A DNA stretch of 64,000 nucleotides from positions 124,001 through 188,000 of the forward strand of contig NZ_FNWV01000006.1 of assembly GCF_900108555.1 (NCBI RefSeq), in the 5' to 3' direction. A program made the translations under genes and the position numbers. The DNA is from Ruminococcus flavefaciens (GTDB lineage: Bacteria; Bacillota; Clostridia; Oscillospirales; Ruminococcaceae). The notes beneath the pieces were generated by a model. It saw nothing but the letters and a program-made list of their open reading frames with translations. It did no database searches and was not told the origin of the DNA. How positions within the stretch are numbered: position 1 is the stretch's first letter; the number at the start of each line of letters is the position of its first letter. Below, piece after piece: positions 25,806-34,094 of the stretch.

Positions 25806-26919
25806 GAAAATTTTAGTTACCAGATCTTCTATGCCTGATTTTGAGGAATACTGCAATGAGATAAAGGGATTCTGGGATAGTCACTGGCTTACAAATATGG
25901 GCGAAAAGCACGTTCAGCTGCAAAAAGCCCTTGAGGAGCGTTTTGAAGTTCCTCACGTTACTCTTTATACAAACGGTCATCTTGCTCTTGAGAACATACT
26001 TGCCGCTATGAATTTGCCGAAGCATGGTGAGGTAATAACATCACCCTTTACATTTGCTTCGACTACTCACGCTATCGTAAGAAACGGTCTTGAACCTGTT
26101 TTCTGCGATATCAATGATACGGATTATACCATAGATACTGATAAGATCGAAAGACTTATCACTGATAACACCTGTGCTATCGTACCTGTTCATGTTTACG
26201 GAAATCTCTGTGATGTGGAGAAGATACAGAAGATAGCTGATAAGTATGATCTCAAGGTAATATACGATGCGGCTCATGCATTCGGCGTAACATATAAAGG
26301 CGTAAGTGCTGCTTGTTTCGGAAATGCTTCAATGTTCAGTTTCCACGCTACAAAGGTATTCAATACCATTGAGGGTGGTGCGCTTTGTTACAGCGATGAC
26401 AGCCTTGTGCAGAAGCTGTACGATATGAAGAACTTCGGCATACACGGCCCCGAGGACGTTGCCTATATAGGCGGAAATGCTAAGATGAACGAGTTCCAGG
26501 CTGCTATGGGTATATGCAATCTCAGACATATCGACGATGAGATCGAAAAGAGAAGAAAAGTTACCGAGCATTACAGAAGCAGACTTGAAAACGTAAGCGG
26601 AATAATCCTCTGTAAGCCTCAGAAGGACGTAAAGCCGAATTACGGCTATTTCCCAGTAGTATTTGACGAAAAGCTTTTCGGTGCAACAAGAAACGAAGTA
26701 TTCAAAGCACTTGCTGACAACAATATTAATGCAAGAAAGTATTTCTATCCGATATCAAATACTTTTGAGTGTTTCCACGGTAAGTACGATGTTAACGAAA
26801 CTCCTGTGGCACTGCATATAAGCAAGCGTGTGCTCACACTTCCGCTGTATGCTGATCTCAGTGAAGAGATCGTTGATAAGATATGTGATATAATCCTCAG
26901 CTTGAGAAAAGCTGATTGA
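25798..26919 (+). CDS. DegT/DnrJ/EryC1-family PLP sugar aminotransferase
   Basis: A 373-residue aminotransferase close to VioA/FdtB-type enzymes that make dTDP-4-amino- or 3-amino-sugars. Visible are TSPFTFASTTHAIVRNGLEPVF, YDAAHAFGV (PLP ring Asp), FSFHATKVFNTIEGG (Schiff-base Lys) and the C-terminal NARKYFYPISN. Directly coupled to the preceding acetyltransferase, so the pair plausibly makes an N-acylated amino sugar. Confidence 0.9.
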   Translation: MDEKILVTRSSMPDFEEYCNEIKGFWDSHWLTNMGEKHVQLQKALEERFEVPHVTLYTNGHLALENILAAMNLPKHGEVITSPFTFASTTHAIVRNGLEPVFCDINDTDYTIDTDKIERLITDNTCAIVPVHVYGNLCDVEKIQKIADKYDLKVIYDAAHAFGVTYKGVSAACFGNASMFSFHATKVFNTIEGGALCYSDDSLVQKLYDMKNFGIHGPEDVAYIGGNAKMNEFQAAMGICNLRHIDDEIEKRRKVTEHYRSRLENVSGIILCKPQKDVKPNYGYFPVVFDEKLFGATRNEVFKALADNNINARKYFYPISNTFECFHGKYDVNETPVALHISKRVLTLPLYADLSEEIVDKICDIILSLRKAD

Positions 26920-26967
26920 ATATCCCAAAAGTAAACAAACAATCTGTTTTTTAGAAAGGCTGAGATC

Positions 26968-28536
26968 ATGAGGAATGACGAAAGAAATTTGATCAATTTT
27001 AAAGAGATTTTTTCTCTTATTTTCAGAAAATTATGGCTTATAATCTTATTTGCCATATGTGGTGGTATAATTGCTTTCTGTATATCCAAGTATCTTATCG
27101 CACCAAAATACGAATCACATATCAAGCTTTATGTTCAGGGCGATTCACCAATGATCGCCAACGGAAACTCATCGGGATCAAGTGAGAACAGAAGCGATGT
27201 CAATAACCTGAAACAGCTTACAAATACATATATAGAAGTTCTCAATGATGATCTTGTTATGCAGGAGATCGCAACAAATCTTGTAACAAGATTCGGAGCT
27301 GAACCATTAAGCAAGGTATTCACAGTGGAGAACAATACTATCCCTGCCGATCAGCTTCGTGATACTATATTCGTTGAAAGCGTTCCGGATACTCTCGTTC
27401 TGAAGATGCAGGTCATCACAAAAGATCCTGAGGTATCTGTGGCAATATGTAACTACTTTGCTTTATATTCCGACCTTTATCTCCAGAAAGCTATCGGTAA
27501 CGGCTGTAAAGCGCAGTATATGTCATGGGCGCAGTATAACGGCACTCCTGTATCGCCAAATAAAATGAAAAATGCAGCACTCGGTGCTGTTTCGGCAGTC
27601 CTTCTTGCTCTGCTCATTATATTCATTATGGACTTCTTTGACGATTCCGTAAGAGATGTCAATGCTCTCGGCAACAGATATGATAAGGCTGTTATCGGTG
27701 AGGTAGGACGCTTTAAGGGCAAAAGTGTCAAGGGCGACAGAAAAGGCGGACTTGTCAGTCTGTTTGATAAAAATGTTCCCTTTACAGTTATCGAAAACTA
27801 TAAAGCTATACGTACAAGTATTATTTATTCACTTTCATCTTTTGAAAATAAGGTCATATCCGTTTCATCGGCAGAGCCTTTTGAAGGAAAGTCGATAACT
27901 GCTGCAAATATTGCAATAACTCTCGCACAGGGTGGTAACAAGGTACTCCTTATAGATGCTGATCTCAGAAATCCTGTTCAGCATGAGATTTTCCGCATCA
28001 GCGAAAAAAGAGGCCTTGCAAATGCTCTGACAGATGTTTCTGATCTTGACAGATGCATCAAGAAAACATTTATGGAGAAGCTTGATATCATTACTGCGGG
28101 TGATGCAGTTGCTAACCCGTCCGAGCTTGTTGCATCAGAGAACATGAACAGGATAATTGAAAGACTTGAGGACAAATATGCATATATCATTATTGATACA
28201 CCTGCTGTAAACTTCTTCACTGATGCTGTTGAGATCGCGAAAAAGGTTTCAGGCATGGTAATGGTAGTAAGATATAATGAGACATCAACTGCTGACATTG
28301 ATTCGGCAATAAGCAGGATCGAGTTCTTTGAAGCTAATATGTTAGGCTTCATTCTCAATGATGTAAAGACTAATAAAAAGTACAGTAAGTTTATTGCTCC
28401 TTCAAGAAGTGTTGCACCGATCAATAAGAGAACTGATGCTCAGAATATGAACAGAAGCAGTTCTTCATCTTCATACAGATCAGGCAGCAGCAATAAAAAC
28501 AGAAGCATGAGCAGCAATTACAGACCAAAGAGATAA
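26968..28536 (+). CDS. Wzz-type chain-length regulator fused to a BY tyrosine kinase
   Basis: 522 residues. The N-terminal Wzz module has TM1 (~residues 18-38), an extracellular region and TM2 (~208-228). A cytoplasmic BY-kinase of CpsD/CapB type follows: YKAIRTSI, Walker A variant PFEGKSITAANIA, Walker A' VLLIDADLRNP and Walker B IIDTP. The Ser/Asn-rich tail holds only a few Tyr (SYRSG, NYRPKR) instead of a dense cluster. It should control polymer length by autophosphorylation. No dedicated phosphatase gene is nearby. Last gene of the EPS operon, followed by a terminator. Confidence 0.92.
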   Translation: MRNDERNLINFKEIFSLIFRKLWLIILFAICGGIIAFCISKYLIAPKYESHIKLYVQGDSPMIANGNSSGSSENRSDVNNLKQLTNTYIEVLNDDLVMQEIATNLVTRFGAEPLSKVFTVENNTIPADQLRDTIFVESVPDTLVLKMQVITKDPEVSVAICNYFALYSDLYLQKAIGNGCKAQYMSWAQYNGTPVSPNKMKNAALGAVSAVLLALLIIFIMDFFDDSVRDVNALGNRYDKAVIGEVGRFKGKSVKGDRKGGLVSLFDKNVPFTVIENYKAIRTSIIYSLSSFENKVISVSSAEPFEGKSITAANIAITLAQGGNKVLLIDADLRNPVQHEIFRISEKRGLANALTDVSDLDRCIKKTFMEKLDIITAGDAVANPSELVASENMNRIIERLEDKYAYIIIDTPAVNFFTDAVEIAKKVSGMVMVVRYNETSTADIDSAISRIEFFEANMLGFILNDVKTNKKYSKFIAPSRSVAPINKRTDAQNMNRSSSSSSYRSGSSNKNRSMSSNYRPKR

Positions 28537-28633
28537 TATGCAATAGAAAAGCGGTACACATAAAGGATTTCGCCCATATAGAAGTTTTATTAGAAACTAC
28601 TATAAGCAAGAACTTTACAGCAGGCTATGAAAA

Positions 28634-28672
28634 CAAACAGGCAGATACTTCGATGAGGTAACTGCCTGTTTT
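28634..28672 (+). terminator. Terminator of the polysaccharide operon
   Basis: aaacaggcag / ctgcctgttt stem with TTTTCAT tail. Nearly the same sequence terminates the P-type ATPase gene at 44969-45008. Confidence 0.85.
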
Positions 28673-28816
28673 CATATTGATACACAAACATTAAAGAATC
28701 AATTATTTATATGACTATCCCTTTAGTACACTGAAGTGTTATACTGAAAGAGCAGTCGACAAACACCCAAAAAACTGGTAGAATATAAGTAACAAAACCA
28801 GTAAGGGAAAACGACT

Positions 28817-29092
28817 ATGAAGTACAGTAAAGAATTCAAAGAAGAAGCGCTGAAGCTCTCAGACGAGATCGGAGTGAAAAAGGCTGCTCAGCAGTTAGGA
28901 ATCCAGTATTACACTTTGTCGGATTGGCGGAGCAAGCGAAACGCTGCTGTCAAAGCTCAGAAGTATCAGATGTCAGATGAAGAGCTTAAACAGCGAAATC
29001 TTGAGCTCGAGCGTGAAAATGCCGAGCTCCGAAAAGCTAATGATATACTCAAGGACGCACTCGGTTTTTTCGCAAAAGACCGGAAGAAGTAA
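28817..29092 (+). CDS. IS3-family transposase OrfA
   Basis: 91 residues: a helix-turn-helix (KYSKEFKEEALKLSDEIGVKKAA..LGIQYYTLSDW) and a leucine-zipper-like C-terminus (LKQRNLELERENAELRKANDILK), the standard DNA-binding subunit. It overlaps the orfB frame in the -1 phase near 29089, as expected for IS3 programmed frameshifting, though the slippery site (around GCAAAAG) is not a classic A6G. Confidence 0.92.
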   Translation: MKYSKEFKEEALKLSDEIGVKKAAQQLGIQYYTLSDWRSKRNAAVKAQKYQMSDEELKQRNLELERENAELRKANDILKDALGFFAKDRKK

Positions 29093-30010
29093 AGACAAGC
29101 GAACGTCACCTGTTCGTTAATGAGTTCCGCAGCAAATATGGAGCGAAAGCAATATGCAGATTTCTGAAAATCAGCGAATCGGGATATTATCGCTGGCTCA
29201 GAAATCAGGACAAAATCGGTGCAAGGCAGCTTCTTCTGGTCAAAATACAGGGAATTATTTCAAAGCATCCTGACAACAAGAATTACGGTGTTAGAAGAAT
29301 GCAGGCAGCTCTTGCCCAAAAAGACACTCACGTCAGCCTCAGAACAGTATACCGCACTATGAGCGAAGCCGGGCTTATCCACAGGCACCGCAGACCTCAC
29401 GACATCACAAAGGCTGATACTGAAACTCAGAACAGAGAGAATCTGATAAAAAGAAATTTCAGTGCAGACAAGCCACTGAAGAAACTGCTGACGGATATCA
29501 CCGAGGTTCAATGCGCTGACGGATATTACCGAGGTCCAGTGTGCTGACGGAAAGCTCTATGTATCGCCGATCCTCGACTGCTTCAACGGCGAGATCGTAG
29601 CTCTTGAAATGCGTGACAAAATGAAGAAGGAACTTTGCATAGACACCTTAAAACAGCTGCGTGATAAGTACGGCAGACTCGACGGAACTGTCCTTCACAG
29701 TGACCGTGGCTGCCAGTATACAAGCTATGCCTTTCGCAGGGAGCTTGTAACAAACGGACTTATCCAGAGCCTCAGCGGCACTGCTCATTGCTATGACAAC
29801 GCTCGTATGGAGAGCTTCTTTGCCACACTGAAAAAAGAAAAGCTGTATCAGATACCTACATACCGAATGAAGCGAGAAGAGATCAAAACTGTTATTTTCC
29901 GATACATCTTCGGCTACTACAATACGCAAAGGATCAACAGCTTCAATGAAGGCGGCCTCCCACCTGTGGCACTAAGGACTTCAACAGGGCTGGCTCATCA
30001 CGCCGCCTGA
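29089..30010 (+). pseudogene. IS3-family transposase OrfB (rve integrase), frameshifted
   Basis: The frame starting GTA AAG ACA reads HTH_21-type sequence and then the rve catalytic core, but reading stops at 29547 just after the first DDE Asp (LLTDITEVQ). The second Asp (LHSDRGCQYTS) and the Glu (MESFFATLKKE) lie in the +1 frame that ends at 30010. The shift is caused by a 28-bp tandem duplication at 29488-29543. No functional full-length transposase can be made without frameshifting. Confidence 0.85.
29488..29543 (+). repeat. 28-bp imperfect tandem duplication inside orfB
   Basis: Units 29488-29515 and 29516-29543 both encode TDITEVQCAD in their own frame. They differ at four positions, all synonymous third-codon positions (ATC/ATT, GTT/GTC, CAA/CAG, TGC/TGT). 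Confidence 0.9.
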
Positions 30011-30200
30011 CTTCTGCCCATCCAAGATTTTGGGTATTCTCTGACTGCACATTTCTTGACAATTCCAATTCACTATATATAATTATATCACAAAATAGGA
30101 GCAATATCAAGCACATTATATTAACAATTCCATTTTTATTCGTGCTTTTATCGGATTTTAGGGCATTTGGAGAACTTTCCTCTAAGTCATATAATTGACT

Positions 30201-30233
30201 TCTACCAGAAATTTCTACCAAATTTTCTACCAA
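30201..30233 (+). repeat. Three direct TCTACCA repeats (putative integrase arm sites)
   Basis: tctacca at 30201, 30214 and 30226 (12-13 base spacing), just beyond the 3' end of the minus-strand recombinase fragment. The same motif recurs five times at 32047-32165. In tyrosine-recombinase elements, arm-type sites cluster this way at element ends; function inferred. Confidence 0.5.
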
Positions 30234-30293
30234 AATCGCTCTTTTTTGAAATTTTCCATTTCTTCATCGGTCTTGTCACATTATATTATATAA

Positions 30294-30917
30294 TTACACG
30301 GCTGTGGGATGTGACGATTCCGCAGGCGTGTCTTTTTTCTTTTTTCTGCTGTTTGACTTCTTAGGTGCAGGCTTTTCACTTTCCGTTTCAGGCTTTGCTG
30401 ACTGTTCGCTCTCGGCAGGAGTTTCCTCCTTCTTTGCACCAAGCACTCTTGAAATGGTCTCAGCCGATGCTACCTTTGCATTGTATTCAAGGTGACTGTA
30501 AAGGTTCGCCGTGATATTGAATGTCGCATGACCAAGCCACTCCTGAATAGCTTTCATCGGAATATCGTTTGCAAGCAAAAGGCTGGCACAGCTGTGACGG
30601 AGATCATGGAAACGGAGCATTTTCAGACCGTTCTTCTTGATGACCTCGTGAAAGTCGTGCGTTACTGTATTAGGGCTGATGAGCTTTCCATACGGATCAC
30701 AGCAGACAAAGCCCTCAAACTCGGTGCTGTATTCCTTACCGCCGAGCTTTTTGTAGTGCTTGTCCATTTTCTTCTTTTCAAGAAGCATTTCCTCAATGTG
30801 CGGTATCAGCGGAAGGGTTCTTCTTGTGGAATTGGTTTTCAGCTTGGTCTCCACAAAGAGCTTCGGCTTGCCGTTTTCGTCATATGGGGTTTTCAAAGAA
30901 GTCATAGACGTACTCAA
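30294..30917 (-). pseudogene. Tyrosine recombinase (phage/ICE integrase), C-terminal half only
   Basis: About 200 residues containing only the catalytic domain: Arg in STRRTLPLIPHIE, HDLRHSCASLLLA (HxxR), and GHATFNITANLYSH (His and Tyr nucleophile). The N-terminal arm- and core-binding domains are missing, and the frame runs upstream into the 3' end of the winged-helix gene, so a deletion joined the two genes. A Lys/Pro/Glu-rich tail of ~45 residues follows the catalytic part. Related to the recombinase half at 33.6-34.07 kb. Without the N-terminal domains it should not recombine. Confidence 0.85.
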
Positions 30918-31575
30918 TACCCTTGCTTGCCGTCATATTGGCATACAGCTTGGTGACTACCAGATAGCCTATGTTCTTCAACTCTTTGAGTGCAGAGTCG
31001 ATAGCCGTCTTGCCCTCTTTGCAGATGAACACAAGCCCTGCAACGGAGTAATCCCAATCATCGGGAAAGGAAAGAACTCTCAGGAGCAGACCGAGGGATT
31101 TTAGGCTGATCTCCTTAGAACGGAGAAGCAGACTGCTTACTATGGTAAAGTTGTCGGTCTTATTGACACGGCAGCGCTTGGACTTGTTGGAAGGCATTTT
31201 GCCCTCAGCCATAACAGTGCAGGAAAGTGTCTTGTCCTTCTCCGAACTTTCATAGAAGTCATAGACATAATGTATCCTGCCGTCCTCGGTCTCGTTCGGG
31301 TAGAGCTTTGATATTTTGAGATAGCCCCACTCCTGCAAGTCTTTCAGGACGGTCTCAATAGCCGTTTCTCCCTCTTTGCAGATAGAAGAAAGACCCTTGA
31401 TCGAGTAATCCCATTCATCGGGAAGTCCCATTACACGGCCCAGCAGACCGACAGAAGCCAGGCTGAGGTTTGATGACCGCAGGAACGAATTACTCAGCAG
31501 AGTAAAGTTTTTCGATTTATGTACACGGCAGACCGATGATGAAACGGTCTTGCTCCTTTTTATTTTCTTGCCCAT
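30880..31575 (-). CDS. Winged-helix protein with two tandem homologous domains
   Basis: About 231 residues made of two copies of a ~90-residue winged-helix unit: first SKNFTLLSNSFLRS .. WDYSIKGLSSICKEGETAIET .. YVYDFYE, second TDNFTIVSSLLLRS .. WDYSVAGLVFICKEGKTAIDS .. YVYDFFE. Similar helix-turn-helix proteins occur in integrative elements near the integrase. The C-terminus ends abruptly (FENPI) at the deletion junction with the recombinase fragment, so the 3' end is probably truncated. ATG 31575 follows AGGGTGA; the frame also has a GTG at 31584. Likely co-transcribed with the gene at 31593. Confidence 0.7.
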   Translation of the reverse strand: MGKKIKRSKTVSSSVCRVHKSKNFTLLSNSFLRSSNLSLASVGLLGRVMGLPDEWDYSIKGLSSICKEGETAIETVLKDLQEWGYLKISKLYPNETEDGRIHYVYDFYESSEKDKTLSCTVMAEGKMPSNKSKRCRVNKTDNFTIVSSLLLRSKEISLKSLGLLLRVLSFPDDWDYSVAGLVFICKEGKTAIDSALKELKNIGYLVVTKLYANMTASKGIEYVYDFFENPI

Positions 31576-31592
31576 TTGTATCACCCTGTCAG

Positions 31593-31853
31593 TTATCTCA
31601 GCTTCATATTCGGTATACGCAGCTTGTTCACCGCATAGGTGTTGCCGTGAATGATGATAACGTACTTTTCGTCTTTAAGCTCCGTCAGAGCATTTCTGAC
31701 CGTTGACGGCTCGTCCTTCGGAAAGAAAGAACACATTTCCTCAAACGTGCGGTAGTCCCTCTCGGGAACATTGAGCATATTGTCGAGGATCGCATAAGCC
31801 GGCAGGGTGAGTACACCGTGGTCGTTCACAACGATTCTCATAGGTTTCTGCAT
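31593..31853 (-). CDS. Small winged-helix protein of the element remnant
   Basis: 86 residues with a compact winged-helix pattern (LPAYAILDNMLNVPERDYRTFEEMC .. TVRNALTELKDEKYVIIIHGNTYAVN), similar in layout to the tandem domains of its neighbour. The start ATG 31853 lies 7 bases after AAGGAGG; upstream in-frame ATGs run through two terminator hairpins and are rejected. Probably a DNA-binding regulator; target unknown. Confidence 0.7.
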   Translation of the reverse strand: MQKPMRIVVNDHGVLTLPAYAILDNMLNVPERDYRTFEEMCSFFPKDEPSTVRNALTELKDEKYVIIIHGNTYAVNKLRIPNMKLR

Positions 31854-31880
31854 AGAAAGACCTCCTTGACTTTCATTCTG

Positions 31881-31914
31881 AAAAAGAAAAACGCTCCTCA
31901 TTGCTGAGAAGCGT
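31881..31914 (-). terminator. Leader terminator 2 upstream of the small winged-helix gene
   Basis: Minus strand acgcttctca / tgaggagcgt stem followed by TTTTTCTTTTT, only ~30 bases before the start codon. Confidence 0.75.
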
Positions 31915-31936
31915 TGTATAGTATTCAATTTTGGGC

Positions 31937-31982
31937 ATAAAAATAGCGGACAGCGCTTCACTTGTATGAAACACCGTCCGCT
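31937..31982 (-). terminator. Leader terminator 1 upstream of the small winged-helix gene
   Basis: Minus strand: a 16-bp stem beginning agcggacgg and ending ctgtccgct (G-U pairs included) followed by ATTTTTAT. Together with the next hairpin it forms a tandem-terminator leader. Confidence 0.7.
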
Positions 31983-32046
31983 GTTACCCATTATTCAGTT
32001 TTTATGTCAACAGGCATTCTACCGTTTTTAGGCTGTATTTTGGTTT

Positions 32047-32165
32047 TCTACCAAGTTTCTACCAACTTTTGAGCCGTTGGCTGTCTACCAAGTTTCTACC
32101 AAAAATCTTCAAATTTGCAATTTTTCCGATTTTACGATATAGCGCCGTTTTGAGGTTTTCTACCA
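32047..32165 (+). repeat. Five direct TCTACCA repeats (putative integrase arm sites)
   Basis: tctacca at 32047, 32058, 32084, 32095 and 32159, all in the same orientation. Two pairs have exactly 11-base spacing (one helical turn). The surrounding 31986-32400 stretch is AT-rich with no gene and includes a direct repeat aatgaacact (about 32202 and 32212). It may be the other end of the element whose recombinase remnant lies at 30294. Confidence 0.5.
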
Positions 32166-32417
32166 CAAAAAACGCCGTAAAATAGGGTTCTAAATGCTCC
32201 TTAATGAACACTAATGAACACTAATTACAAATAGGCTTCATTTTATCACATTTTATTGCCGATATCAACCTATATTTCGACGTTTAGAGCAAAAAACCAT
32301 TATATTTCAATCTGATAAAATCGTAGGTAGTATAAATAAGGCTACTGCACTTTCATGTGCAGTTGTAAGTGGTATAATAAAACGTACAGAATCGGCCAAT
32401 AAAAGCATACAATAATT

Positions 32418-32455
32418 CGCCACGAAATATACAGGTTCTCGCCACGAACTGTACA
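32418..32455 (+). repeat. Repeated tcgccacgaa motifs at the IS21-type left end
   Basis: tcgccacgaa at 32418 and again at 32439 (21-base spacing), each followed by a tataca/tgtaca-like sequence, ~70 bases before istA. IS21 ends carry repeated IstA-binding sites, so these probably mark the left terminus region; a TATAAT near 32470 could be the promoter. Confidence 0.5.
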
Positions 32456-32508
32456 ACGCGTTTTCTATGGTATAATAAAGAAAACCATGGAAAAGGCGGT
32501 GCAGAGAA

Positions 32509-34074
32509 ATGAAAGGAATCGAAATGTATGCTAAAATCCAAGAGCTGAAAGAGCTCGGTATGAGCCAAAATGCAGTTGCAGCACAGCTTGGCATCAACCG
32601 TGCGACTGTCCGGCATTACTGGAACATGAGGGCCGATGAGTACAGCAAATACAGCTGTTCTATCCGAAGAATCAGCATTCTCGATCAATACAAGAGCATT
32701 ATCGCGGGATGGATCATGCGGTTTCCCTGCATTTCATCCGCCCAGATCTGCGACTGGCTCAAAGAAAATTATCCGTATGACTTCAAAGAACGGACTGTCA
32801 GCCGGTTTGTCAAGGCACTGCGTGAAGAACTGCCGCCCGGATTACAGACACAGGTCGATTTCGGGGAAATGGCCTTGCCGAATGCAGACGGAACGGGCAG
32901 CACAAAAGTCCGGTTCGCAGCGTTTGTGTTATCCCATTCGCGGTATAAGTTTGTTTACTTTCAGAGCAGACCGTTCCACACTGTTGATCTGATCACGGCT
33001 ATGAATGCCTGCTTTGTGTATTTTGGCGGCATGACGGAAGAATATGTATTCGATCAGGACAGTGTCGTATGCGCTGCTGAGAATGCCGGGGACATCATCT
33101 ACACGCACGAATTTGAAGCTTTCCGACAGAGATGCGGCTTCAGAGTGCATCTTTGCCGTGCGGCAGATCCGGAAAGTAAAGGCAAAATTGAAAACGTCGT
33201 CCGCTACGTAAAACACGGATTCCTCGAAAACCGGCTGTATCCCTTTGACGACAGTACGCTGAATCACTGCGGTGTCTCATGGCTCGAACGGACTGCAAAT
33301 GCAAAGCAGCACGGTACGACGCATAAGGTGCCTGCTGAAATGTTCCGCGAAGAACGCGAACATCTGCGTCCTCTGCCGGATACTGTTGAAAGCTGTTCAG
33401 CAACAGTTCTTCGGACTGTCCGGAAGGACAACACGATCGTTTATTGCTCCAATCGGTACTCTGTTCCGGTCGGTACATATACCACACAGAAAGAGGTCGA
33501 GATTGAAGCTGTTGACGGGATCCTGAAAATCTACACTGTTTTTCACGAACCGATCTGTGAGCACAGGATCTCGCCGGAAAGAGGAAAACTGATCAAAAAC
33601 AAGAATCATGACCGCGATAAAACCGAAGCAAGTGTCAGAACACTTCCACTCATTCCGCATATAGAAAAAATGCTGAAAAAAAGAATGATGCTTGAAATGC
33701 AGTATTCACAGATACTGAAATCAGACTTCGACAGGACGTTCGATGGATTTGTCTGCCGTGACAATACAGGAGCGATTATAACACCTGAGTATGTTACAAG
33801 ACATTTCAAAGATGTGGTCAAGAAGTATAAGCTCCGTCCGCTGCGTTTCCATGATCTGCGTCATAGCTGTGCAAGTCTCTTGCTTGCGAACGGCGTATCC
33901 ATGAAAGCGATTCAGGATTGGCTCGGACATTCTACTTTTAACGTTACCGCTAACTTTTACAGTCACCTCGATTATCAGTCGAGAGTTTCCTCTGCTGAGG
34001 TCATTGCCAATGCTCTTGGTGATGAAGCAGAGACAGAGGAGAATGAGAGCACAAACGAAAAAACAGGCTCTTAA
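32509..34074 (+). CDS. Chimeric protein: IS21-family IstA fused to tyrosine-recombinase catalytic domain
   Basis: A 521-residue uninterrupted frame. Residues 1-~372 are an IS21-type IstA: HTH (LGMSQNAVAAQLGINRATVR), an rve core with QVDFGEM (Asp), VFDQDS, and DPESKGKIENVVRYVK (Glu), then the C-terminal beta region ending GKLIKNKNHDRDK. Residues ~373-521 are a tyrosine recombinase catalytic domain: VRTLPLIPHIE, HDLRHSCASLLLA, GHSTFNVTANFYSH. IstA's last ~100 residues, istB, and the recombinase N-terminus are missing, so a deletion near 33620-33630 fused them in frame. The start may be ATG 32524, which has AAAGGA 6 bases upstream. Ends 21 bases before the tRNA-Leu 3' end. Confidence 0.85.
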   Translation: MKGIEMYAKIQELKELGMSQNAVAAQLGINRATVRHYWNMRADEYSKYSCSIRRISILDQYKSIIAGWIMRFPCISSAQICDWLKENYPYDFKERTVSRFVKALREELPPGLQTQVDFGEMALPNADGTGSTKVRFAAFVLSHSRYKFVYFQSRPFHTVDLITAMNACFVYFGGMTEEYVFDQDSVVCAAENAGDIIYTHEFEAFRQRCGFRVHLCRAADPESKGKIENVVRYVKHGFLENRLYPFDDSTLNHCGVSWLERTANAKQHGTTHKVPAEMFREEREHLRPLPDTVESCSATVLRTVRKDNTIVYCSNRYSVPVGTYTTQKEVEIEAVDGILKIYTVFHEPICEHRISPERGKLIKNKNHDRDKTEASVRTLPLIPHIEKMLKKRMMLEMQYSQILKSDFDRTFDGFVCRDNTGAIITPEYVTRHFKDVVKKYKLRPLRFHDLRHSCASLLLANGVSMKAIQDWLGHSTFNVTANFYSHLDYQSRVSSAEVIANALGDEAETEENESTNEKTGS

Positions 34075-34090
34075 TAATTAAGAACCTGTT
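34056..34090 (-). terminator. Terminator of tRNA-Leu
   Basis: Minus strand aacaggttctta / taagagcctgtt stem followed by TTTTTCG, 5 bases beyond the tRNA CCA end. It overlaps the 3' end of the chimeric ORF. Confidence 0.75.
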
Positions 34091-34094
34091 CTCA

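Larger units (their letters stand above)
28737..30061 (+). mobile_element. IS3-family insertion sequence, inactive
   Basis: About 1.3 kb with an orfA/orfB arrangement. Left terminal sequence (tgttatactgaaagagcagtc .. cacccaaaa) and inverted right sequence (tgtcaagaaatgtgcagtc .. tacccaaaa) match over roughly 25-30 bases with gaps. Exact ends and target duplication are not certain. orfB is frameshifted by a 28-bp duplication. It inserted next to the remnant of an integrative element. Confidence 0.8.

Noticed and set aside
28737..30061. Target-site duplication of the IS3 copy
   Set aside because: The bases flanking the best terminal repeats do not match, so ends or duplication cannot be fixed.
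30201..32165. CRISPR array interpretation of the TCTACCA repeats
   Set aside because: Repeats are only 7-9 bases with irregular short spacers and no cas genes nearby.
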